This document shows positions 1 through 4,724 of a stretch of 5,855 nt of DNA, piece by piece; position 1 is the stretch's first letter; every line of letters begins with the position of its first letter. The DNA is from Oscillospiraceae bacterium. Its GTDB lineage: Bacteria; Bacillota; Clostridia; Oscillospirales; Oscillospiraceae. The notes beneath the pieces were generated by a model. The model did no database searches, was not told the origin of the DNA, and worked only from the letters and a program-made list of their open reading frames with translations. The position numbers and the translations under genes were made by a program. Location of the stretch: NCBI GenBank assembly GCA_017378975.1, contig JAFNXT010000354.1, positions 1 to 5,855 of the forward strand, in the 5' to 3' direction.

Positions 1-577
1 GGACCCGTCCGCCGGATTCCGTCTCCGGTACCCGCTGGACCCGGTGGACCCCGGATTCATACTTCAGCCGGGACCATGCCCCACGGCCCTCGATCACGAA
101 GTCCGCTTCCTTCACGCCACCCAGCTCCGTATCATTGTAATTCAGGAGCTGGACCTTCCAGCCCATCCGGGCGGCGTACATGGAGTACATCCGGAACAGG
201 CTGTGGGCGAAGAGGGCGCTCTCCTCACCGCCCACACCGCCCCGGATCTCCATGATCACGCTTTTGTCATCGTTGGGATCTTTGGGCAGGAGCAGGATCT
301 GGAGCTGGCGGTACAGCCGCTCCCTGTCCTCCTTGGCCTGCTGGAAGGTCAGTTGACATAATTCCTTCATATCCGGGTCCGACATGAGCTCCTGCGCTTC
401 CTCCATGTCCCGGCAGGCGGCCATATAGGCATGGTAGCTCTCCACGACGGGCTCTAAGTCGTTCTTCTCACGCAGGAGCTTCGCCGCCCGCTGGGGGTCG
501 GCGAAGAACTCCGGCTGTTCGGACCTGGCACACAGCTCCTCGAATCGGGAGGCTACGGCCTTCAGCTTATCCAGCAT
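1..577 (-). CDS. prfA: Peptide chain release factor 1, N-terminal 192 codons (gene continues past the left edge)
   Basis: RF1 reads UAA and UAG stop codons in the ribosomal A site and triggers release of the finished protein. My translation from the ATG at 577 is open to the window edge. It begins MLDKLKAVASRFEEL, the usual RF1 start, and runs through the PCRF domain. It contains IRGGVGGEESALFAHSLFRMY and ends in LKYESGVHRVQRVPETESGG. That last block is typical of RF1; RF2 has a different sequence there. The stop-recognition loop and GGQ catalytic motif lie beyond the edge, so they cannot be checked; the family is usually about 355 residues. The start lies inside the last codons of hflC (11-bp overlap, different frame), with a modest GGGAG six bases upstream. 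Translation is therefore probably coupled to hflC in one operon. No frameshift was seen. Confidence 0.95.
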   Translation of the reverse strand, partial: MLDKLKAVASRFEELCARSEQPEFFADPQRAAKLLREKNDLEPVVESYHAYMAACRDMEEAQELMSDPDMKELCQLTFQQAKEDRERLYRQLQILLLPKDPNDDKSVIMEIRGGVGGEESALFAHSLFRMYSMYAARMGWKVQLLNYNDTELGGVKEADFVIEGRGAWSRLKYESGVHRVQRVPETESGGRV

Positions 578-1451
578 TGGCGGCTCCCATGAGGATCTTG
601 CCCAGCTCGGAATCGGCGTCCAGGATCACGGTCTTCTCCTGACCGGTCAGGCTCTGCTCCAGAGCGTCCAGCGCCAGCATGAACTCGTAGAAGTCCTTCT
701 TCTCCTGCGTGCCATAGGCATCCGCCAGAAGCTTCATGTACTCCGCTTCGCCCTCGGCTACCAGCTTGGCGGCCTCGGCCTCGGCATTGGAGATCATGAT
801 GTTCACGGTCTGGTCCACCTCGTTGCGCTTCAGGGTGGCCTTCTTACTGCCGTCGGCGGTGTAACCGGCGGCCATCTGGTTCCGCTCGGAGATCATACGC
901 TCGTAGACGGCGTTCAGGTTGCTCTCAGGCAGGTCGAACTGCTTGATCTTCACATCCTCCACATGGATGCCGTAGACCTTGGTCTGGCTGTCCACGCTGG
1001 TGGCGATGCCCTCATAGATCTCGTTGCGCTCGCCGCCGTCCTCCATGTTGATGATGTCGGCCTGGGCCAGCGTACCCATGGAGCGCTTGAGCACGGAGTA
1101 GGTGATGGCGTTGAGACGCTCCTCGGCTTCGTTGGTGTTGCCCACGGCACGGTAGAACTGCTGGGGGTCGGAGATGCTCCACAGGATGTAGCAGTCCACG
1201 GTCATGTTCTGCTTATCCAGCGTCAGCACCTCGGAAGGGGGGATGTCGTAGAGCATGGTGGCCTTGGGGAAATACTTCACGGAATCCACGAAGGGGATCT
1301 TGAAGTGCAGGCCGGCGGTCTCCTGGGTGTCCACGATCTCGGAGAACCGGAACACGCAGGCATACTGGTCCTCCCGGACCTCATACATGGAGCTGCTGCC
1401 GACGATGGTCAGCAGGATGACCACGATACCTAAAATGATCCATTTTTTCAT
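567..1451 (-). CDS. hflC: HflC, SPFH/band-7 membrane protein, FtsH protease modulator subunit
   Basis: A 294-residue protein of the stomatin/prohibitin (SPFH) superfamily. In other bacteria HflC pairs with HflK in a large membrane-anchored cage that encloses and restrains the FtsH protease; that role is carried over here by homology. An N-terminal membrane segment spans about residues 4-20, followed by the SPFH domain (about 22-190). Next comes a long helical region with the HflC-type stretch YERMISERNQMAAGYTADG (183-201) and the Ala/Glu-rich SNAEAEAAKLVAEGEAEYMKL (221-241). The C-terminal DFYEFMLALDALEQSL (253-268) matches the YAFIRSLRAYE-like end of HflC. It is shorter than E. coli HflC (334 residues). 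The ATG lies 3 nt after the hflK stop. Its ribosome binding site, GGGAGG, is inside the last hflK codons, so coupled translation is likely. No ftsH is present in the window. Confidence 0.93.
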   Translation of the reverse strand: MKKWIILGIVVILLTIVGSSSMYEVREDQYACVFRFSEIVDTQETAGLHFKIPFVDSVKYFPKATMLYDIPPSEVLTLDKQNMTVDCYILWSISDPQQFYRAVGNTNEAEERLNAITYSVLKRSMGTLAQADIINMEDGGERNEIYEGIATSVDSQTKVYGIHVEDVKIKQFDLPESNLNAVYERMISERNQMAAGYTADGSKKATLKRNEVDQTVNIMISNAEAEAAKLVAEGEAEYMKLLADAYGTQEKKDFYEFMLALDALEQSLTGQEKTVILDADSELGKILMGAANAG

Positions 1452-1454
1452 AGT

Positions 1455-2441
1455 TTAGTTACCTCCCATCAGGCTCTCCAGAGGCAGGAGCATCTGTACG
1501 TCGTTGCCCTCGCCGGAGCCGGTGTTGATATAGAGCTTCACACCGGGCAGGATCTTGGAGACGGTCTCATAATACATACGGGCGGTGGTGATGTCCGGGT
1601 CCTTGGCATACTGCTCGTACATGGCAGTGAACATGGCCACCTGCTGGACGCCCTCGTTGATACGGGCGGTCTTCTGGTACTCGGCCTCACGGAGCAGCTT
1701 GTCCACCTTGGCATCGGCGGCAGGAAGCTGGGCGTTCTCATAGGCGATGGAGTCGTTGACCACGGCCTGCGCCTGCTGTTTGGCGGTCTCCACGGCCTTG
1801 AAGGCCTCGATGACAGCCACCGTAGGGGGCTCGGCGTCCTGGATGCGGACATCCACCAGCGTCAGGCCGATGTCGTAGTCCGCCAGGATCTGGGTCACCA
1901 GCTCCTTGACCCGCATCTGGATGCTCTCCTTACCGTCGGTCAGCACGCTGTCCACGGAGGCGGAGCCTACCACGTTCCGGATCTGGCTCTGGATCAGGTT
2001 CCGCAGGATCAGCTCCGGGGAGGTGGAGGAGTACAGGTATTGCTCCGGATCGGAGATCTTGTACTCCACGAAGAAGTCCACGTTGACGATGTTGTAATCG
2101 CCGGTGATCATGGCGCTCTCGTTGGTCTTCACGATCTCGTTGCCGTAGCCGTCGGTCTCATAACCGATCTCGATTTTCTGGTACACGTTCACGTCCACCT
2201 TCTTGACCTTCTGGATCCCGAAGGGGGCCTTGAAGTGCAGACCGGGGTCGGTGATGTCCGTGACCTTCCCGAAGGTGGTCACCACCGCCTGCTGTTTGTC
2301 ATCCACGGTGTAGAAGCAGGTGAACCCCGCCACCACCACCGCCACCAGCACAGCGACCACCGCGCCGATCTTCAAAAGCTTCTTCCAGTCGAAGTCGTTA
2401 CTTCCGCCGGCGGCGGACCAGCGATATGTGTTGTTTTCCAT
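1455..2441 (-). CDS. hflK: HflK, SPFH/band-7 membrane protein, FtsH protease modulator subunit
   Basis: A 328-residue partner of HflC. It has a short polar N-terminus (1-24), one membrane segment (about 25-45, Ala/Val-rich) and an SPFH domain starting at YTVDDKQQAVVTTFGKV. DPGLHFKAPFG (65-75) is typical of the family. The HflK signature region is clear: VRIQDAEPPTVAVIEAFKAV (198-217), then a helical stretch rich in Ala, Gln and Glu, then DITTARMYYETVSKILPGVK (283-302). The last block matches the EITRERLYIETMEKVL-type end of HflK and distinguishes it from HflC. It is shorter than E. coli HflK (419 residues): the Gly-rich N-terminal and Pro-rich C-terminal extensions are reduced or absent. The start has a strong AGGAGG at 2450-2455, 8 nt upstream. 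It sits 30 nt downstream of the DUF1836 gene, with no convincing separate promoter in that gap. Confidence 0.94.
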   Translation of the reverse strand: MENNTYRWSAAGGSNDFDWKKLLKIGAVVAVLVAVVVAGFTCFYTVDDKQQAVVTTFGKVTDITDPGLHFKAPFGIQKVKKVDVNVYQKIEIGYETDGYGNEIVKTNESAMITGDYNIVNVDFFVEYKISDPEQYLYSSTSPELILRNLIQSQIRNVVGSASVDSVLTDGKESIQMRVKELVTQILADYDIGLTLVDVRIQDAEPPTVAVIEAFKAVETAKQQAQAVVNDSIAYENAQLPAADAKVDKLLREAEYQKTARINEGVQQVAMFTAMYEQYAKDPDITTARMYYETVSKILPGVKLYINTGSGEGNDVQMLLPLESLMGGN

Positions 2442-2471
2442 TTATTTTTCCTCCTATACATTATAATATAG

Positions 2472-3020
2472 TCAAAGCTGAGCGACCATGTTTTCTGTCA
2501 GCAGACGGAGCTGGGCAGAGGCCCAAGCCGTCAGAAAGATCCGGAGCACCTTCTCCACACGCTCCTTGGCACCGGGCACCGGCTCCTGATAGCCTTCCAG
2601 CTCCTGCGCGATCAGACGGTCCCGTCCCTCGGGGCTGTGCATGACGGAATACTGGGACACGATCCGCAGGAACATGAAATACAGCTTGGAATCGTCGATC
2701 ATGTCATCGCTCTCGTCGCAGAGGTCACCGTTGACGTAGCTCAGCAATCCGCAGATCTGCTCCAAAGGCAGGACGGACTTGAGCATATTGATGTTGATGA
2801 TCCGGCAAAGCTGGCGCAACGTGTAACGCTTCCGCTCCGGCGGCGTCAGGAAGCCCCGCTTGACCCAATTCTGGATCGTATAAGGCTCCAGTCCCGTCAC
2901 CGAGGCCACCTGACTGAGCGCGATGCCTCCGCCAAGGAACATGGAACCGACCTGCTGCTCCACCAGAGCCGCGTCCTCACGCTGGCCGGTCAATACCGTA
3001 CCGGGGATGGTCCATTGCAT
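2472..3020 (-). CDS. DUF1836 domain protein, helix-turn-helix (MerR-like) putative regulator
   Basis: A 182-residue protein recognisable as the DUF1836 family, common in Firmicutes and of unknown function. The DNA-binding part is visible at about residues 34-67: ALSQVASVTGLEPYTIQNWVKRG, then TPPERKRYTLRQL. This resembles a MerR-type helix-turn-helix with a wing. It is followed by the family block IININMLKSVLPLEQICGLLSYVNG (74-98) and the acidic DESDDMIDDSKLY (102-114). The last 60 residues look helical. I start at ATG 3020, because AAAGGAGG (3029-3036) lies 8 nt upstream; an in-frame GTG at 3029 falls inside that Shine-Dalgarno and is unlikely. It is the first gene of a probable operon with hflK, hflC and prfA. 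A palindrome over its promoter makes self-regulation possible (inference). Regulator function is inferred from the fold; the targets are unknown. Confidence 0.87.
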   Translation of the reverse strand: MQWTIPGTVLTGQREDAALVEQQVGSMFLGGGIALSQVASVTGLEPYTIQNWVKRGFLTPPERKRYTLRQLCRIININMLKSVLPLEQICGLLSYVNGDLCDESDDMIDDSKLYFMFLRIVSQYSVMHSPEGRDRLIAQELEGYQEPVPGAKERVEKVLRIFLTAWASAQLRLLTENMVAQL

Positions 3021-3028
3021 CCATAACA

Positions 3029-3036
3029 CCTCCTTT
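3029..3036 (-). promoter_or_regulatory. Shine-Dalgarno that fixes the DUF1836 gene start
   Basis: AAAGGAGG on the minus strand, 8 nt before ATG 3020. The longer in-frame reading from GTG 3029 would begin inside this motif. An out-of-frame ATG at 3024 also lies between the motif and the chosen start, but it does not lead into the DUF1836 reading frame. Confidence 0.8.
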
Positions 3037-3047
3037 AATGTGGTGTC

Positions 3048-3060
3048 ATGATAATATCAT
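3048..3060. promoter_or_regulatory. Possible operator: palindrome over the -10 box
   Basis: ATGATAATATCAT is a perfect inverted repeat (6-bp arms around one central base at 3054) that covers the whole -10 element of the leftward promoter. A second perfect palindrome, TCACGTGA (3065-3072), lies in the spacer between -10 and -35. Either could bind a repressor, for example the DUF1836 product, but that is inference. The AT-rich palindrome could also arise by chance around a -10 box. Confidence 0.35.
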
Positions 3061-3079
3061 ATGGTCACGTGATTGTCAA
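3051..3079 (-). promoter_or_regulatory. Sigma-A type promoter for the DUF1836-hflK-hflC-prfA operon
   Basis: The minus strand carries a perfect -35 TTGACA (3079-3074), exactly 17 bp of spacer, and a -10 TATTAT (3056-3051, 5 of 6 to TATAAT). It is 30 bp upstream of the DUF1836 ATG, and transcription would start near 3044. The match is strong by sequence alone. This is the only convincing promoter found for the leftward genes. Confidence 0.82.
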
Positions 3080-3124
3080 TAGGGTTCGCAGAATTATTTC
3101 CCACCACCTTATGCGTCCCCCATC

Positions 3125-3334
3125 CGTAGGGCGAGGGCATGCCCTCGCCGTCACGGTCCGACAGGACCGTGCATCCACGGGACGATACATCCGTAGGGGA
3201 CGGGTCTCCCGTCCCTATCGCCCACACAGTGGGCGATCTGTTTTTCGCAATGCGAAAAACAGCGGCGGGGGCAAGCCCCCGCCCTACGGTCGCGCCGATC
3301 CCCCTGTGGGGCAAGGGCATGCCTTCGCCCTACA
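3125..3334. repeat. Composite intergenic palindromic-repeat array (GTAGGG...CCCTAC family)
   Basis: This fills most of the 392-bp divergent gap and holds no credible gene. The ends are inverted copies: 3126-3149 matches the complement of 3310-3333 at 22 of 24 positions. Inside are many hairpins in a row. They are a perfect 20-bp palindrome (3130-3149), an 8-bp stem with a GACA loop (3152-3171), an 8-bp stem with a TCT loop (3197-3215), a 9-bp stem (3217-3237), an 11-bp stem (3238-3262), a 9-bp GC stem with an AA loop (3264-3283), and an imperfect 22-nt palindrome (3309-3330). CATCCGTAGGG is directly repeated at 3121-3131 and 3188-3198. No hairpin is followed by a T-run, so none looks like a standard terminator. 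No target-site duplication or transposase was found. Confidence 0.85.
3191..3289. repeat. Inner 99-bp element nested in the composite array
   Basis: Bounded by CCGTAGGG at the left (3191-3198) and CCCTACGG at the right (3282-3289), so it has the same end type as the outer element. Its right arm (3263-3287) is identical over 25 bp to the right arm of the parA-parB element (4678-4702). In both places a TTTTT-containing hairpin precedes the arm. The nesting suggests one element inserted into, or was fused with, another (inference). Confidence 0.65.
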
Positions 3335-3359
3335 TCTCGAAAAAAACCTGTTCCTCCTA

Positions 3360-3388
3360 TTTACGAAACCAAAAATATATAGTACAAT
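3360..3388 (+). promoter_or_regulatory. Probable promoter for the zinc-ribbon gene and the par genes
   Basis: TTTACG (3360-3365, 4 of 6 to TTGACA), 17 bp of AT-rich spacer, then TACAAT (3383-3388, 5 of 6 to TATAAT). It lies 33 bp upstream of the ATG at 3422, just right of the repeat array, in the only AT-rich stretch there. No better promoter was seen before parA or parB, so this one may drive the whole rightward group. Confidence 0.5.
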
Positions 3389-3421
3389 AAAGCGTAACGC
3401 CGGACCAAAGGAGGGTATGCC

Positions 3422-3766
3422 ATGAATTGTTTGAAATGCGGCCGTGAGATCGCGTTGGGACAGGCCTTTTGTAAAGACTGTCTTGCGGATATGGAAACGG
3501 CCCCGGTGGATCCTGCCACCCCGGTGGTACTGCCCACCCATACCCCCAACACCGTGGTCAAGCGTTCCTCCACCCGGAAGGCACCGAAGCCCGAAGAACA
3601 GGTGCTCCGACTGCGGAAGCTCCTGTGGGCGGTGAGCCTGCTCCTGGCGGCGGTGTCCGTGGCTTTCGCCATCACCACATGGGTCCTGCTCCAGCGTCTG
3701 GAGCGGGCTCCGGAAGCGGTCCAGCCCGGACAGAATTACAGCACCGCCGGAGATCCGGTGGGCTGA
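3422..3766 (+). CDS. Small zinc-ribbon protein with one membrane segment, function unknown
   Basis: A 114-residue protein I cannot assign to a named family. Residues 3-20 hold two CxxC knuckles (C3, C6, C17, C20), a short zinc ribbon. A Pro/Thr-rich linker (about 27-58) follows, then a basic patch and a single hydrophobic segment (about 67-90, LLWAVSLLLAAVSVAFAITTWVLL). The polar tail is 24 residues long. With no signal peptide, the zinc ribbon is probably cytoplasmic and the protein a single-pass membrane protein (inference). The start is supported by AGGAGG at 3409-3414, 7 nt upstream. The stop at 3766 is 2 bp before the first parS site, and parA follows in the same direction. Co-transcription with the par genes is likely. 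A role in chromosome segregation is possible, but only position suggests it. Confidence 0.8.
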   Translation: MNCLKCGREIALGQAFCKDCLADMETAPVDPATPVVLPTHTPNTVVKRSSTRKAPKPEEQVLRLRKLLWAVSLLLAAVSVAFAITTWVLLQRLERAPEAVQPGQNYSTAGDPVG

Positions 3767-3768
3767 GA

Positions 3769-3784
3769 TGTTTCACGTGAAACA
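3769..3784. other. parS centromere site 1
   Basis: An exact match to the canonical 16-bp bacterial parS, TGTTTCACGTGAAACA. Palindromy extends to 20 bp (3767-3786). ParB binds here, loads as a CTP-dependent sliding clamp and spreads along the DNA. It lies 2 bp after the stop of the zinc-ribbon gene and 56 bp before the parA ATG. Confidence 0.97.
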
Positions 3785-3797
3785 TCCACCGACCTGC

Positions 3798-3813
3798 TGT
3801 TTCACGTGAAACA
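3798..3813. other. parS centromere site 2
   Basis: A second exact TGTTTCACGTGAAACA, again with palindromy extending to 20 bp (3796-3815) but with different outer bases. Centre-to-centre distance to site 1 is 29 bp, slightly under three helical turns. It ends 27 bp before the parA ATG, so bound ParB could influence parA-parB expression (inference). Confidence 0.97.
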
Positions 3814-3840
3814 GCCGATATACAGATAAGGAGGCGGACG

Positions 3841-4596
3841 ATGGCAAAAACGATCGCCGTTGTGAACCAAAAGGGCGGAGTGGGTAAGACCACCACCGCC
3901 GTGAACCTGACCGCCGCGCTCCATGACCTTGGTGTCCGGGTCCTGCTGTGTGATTTCGATCCGCAGGCCAACGCCAGCTCCGGTCTGGGCGTGGACAAGC
4001 GTAAGATCAAGCATTCGGTCTATGATGTGATCATCAACGATGTGCCTGCCAAGGATGCCATCGTCCATACGCCCTACGGCGATGTCCTGCCCTCCTCGGC
4101 GGATCTGGCCGGCGCGGCGGTGGAGCTGATCGGCGCGGAGCATCGGGAGCATCAGTTGGAGAAAGCCCTGAAGAAGGTAGAGCAGTTCTATGATGTGATC
4201 TTCATCGACTGTCCGCCCTCGCTGGAGATGCTGACCCTCAACGGCCTGTGCGCCGCGGATTCCATCCTTGTGCCGGTCCAGTGTGAATACTTCGCGCTGG
4301 AGGGTCTGTCGGACCTCATGAGCACCCTTCGGATGGTGAAGCGGAAGATCAACCCCAGACTGGAGATCTTCGCCGTGGCCCTGACCATGTACGACGGCCG
4401 CACCAACTTCTGCGCGCAGGTAGCGGAGGAAGTCCGGCGGCACTTCCCGGGCAAGGTGTTCTCCACCGTGATCCCCCGGAACATCCGTCTGGCGGAAGCC
4501 CCCAGCCACGGCATCCCCGTGACTGCCTACGACAGATCCAGCCGTGGCAGTCAGGCCTACAAGGCCATGGCAGAAGAGTTCAAAGCGAAATTATAA
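3841..4596 (+). CDS. parA: ParA/Soj chromosome-partitioning ATPase
   Basis: A 251-residue MinD/ParA-type ATPase. ATP-bound dimers coat the nucleoid and are released when ParB stimulates hydrolysis, which drives segregation of the origin region. In Bacillus the homologue Soj also controls DnaA. Visible motifs are the deviant Walker A KGGVGKTT (11-18, signature lysine K11), Walker A' LLCDFDPQAN (35-44), and the Walker B-like VIFIDCPPS (119-127). The conserved C-terminal blocks TMYDGRTNF (182-190) and IPRNIRLAEAPSHG (211-224) are also present. There is no N-terminal helix-turn-helix, so this is the short chromosomal Soj type and not the long P1-type plasmid ParA. The start has AAGGAGG (3828-3834), 6 nt upstream. 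Two parS sites lie in the 74-bp gap before it. parB follows after a repeat element. Confidence 0.97.
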   Translation: MAKTIAVVNQKGGVGKTTTAVNLTAALHDLGVRVLLCDFDPQANASSGLGVDKRKIKHSVYDVIINDVPAKDAIVHTPYGDVLPSSADLAGAAVELIGAEHREHQLEKALKKVEQFYDVIFIDCPPSLEMLTLNGLCAADSILVPVQCEYFALEGLSDLMSTLRMVKRKINPRLEIFAVALTMYDGRTNFCAQVAEEVRRHFPGKVFSTVIPRNIRLAEAPSHGIPVTAYDRSSRGSQAYKAMAEEFKAKL

Positions 4597-4598
4597 AG

Positions 4599-4702
4599 GT
4601 AGGGCGGGGGCTTGCCCCCGCCGCCGACGAACGTCGGCCTATCAGCTGCCTTGTGTGTTTTTGCTTCGCAAAAGCACCGGCGGGGGCAAGCCCCCGCCCT
4701 AC
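4599..4702. repeat. 104-bp palindromic element between parA and parB
   Basis: Perfect 25-bp inverted ends (4599-4623 and 4678-4702) begin 2 bp after the parA stop and end 22 bp before the parB ATG. Each arm is also a hairpin in itself: a 9-bp GC stem with a TT or AA loop. The interior holds two more hairpins, GCCGACG-AA-CGTCGGC (4623-4638) and TTTTGC-TTC-GCAAAA (4659-4673). It has no coding content, transposase or clear target duplication. In parA-parB mRNA it would form strong structure just upstream of the parB ribosome binding site. Confidence 0.9.
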
Positions 4703-4724
4703 AACAGAGAAAGGAATGATACCT

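Noticed and set aside
963..1433. Plus-strand frames across hflC and hflK (also 2040-2471 and 44-361)
   Set aside because: His/Val/Asp-rich antisense shadows of hflC, hflK and prfA, without start signals.
2450..2475. Separate hflK promoter using TATAAT within the 30-bp gap
   Set aside because: TATAAT is present on the minus strand, but no good -35 lies 16-18 bp upstream. The nearby TTGACT is only 4 nt away, too close to work.
3238..3262. Rho-independent terminator in the repeat hairpins (also 4659-4673 and 5641-5664)
   Set aside because: The T- and A-runs lie inside the stems and not after them. None of the GC-rich stems is followed by a T-run on either strand.
3125..3334. CRISPR array
   Set aside because: The repeated units are palindromic, unequal in length and inverted or nested. 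There are no regularly spaced identical repeats with unique spacers, and no cas genes.
3030..3421. oriC in the divergent gap
   Set aside because: No TTATCCACA-like DnaA boxes and no extended AT-rich unwinding region. The only AT-rich part (about 3358-3392) fits a promoter.
3048..3425. Overlapping open frames on both strands across the divergent gap (e.g. 3048-3425 plus, 3057-3320 minus)
   Set aside because: They consist of translated palindromic repeats (GGGKPPPY and AGASPRPT-type strings). They lack ribosome binding sites and resemble no protein family.
3796..3824. A parA-specific promoter with TATACA at 3819-3824
   Set aside because: The region 17 bp upstream is parS sequence (GCTGTT) with no resemblance to a -35 box. 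Read-through from the promoter at 3360-3388 is simpler.
3802..4509. 235-codon minus-strand open frame antisense to parA
   Set aside because: A shadow of parA. It would read through the second parS, and it has no ribosome binding site or family resemblance.
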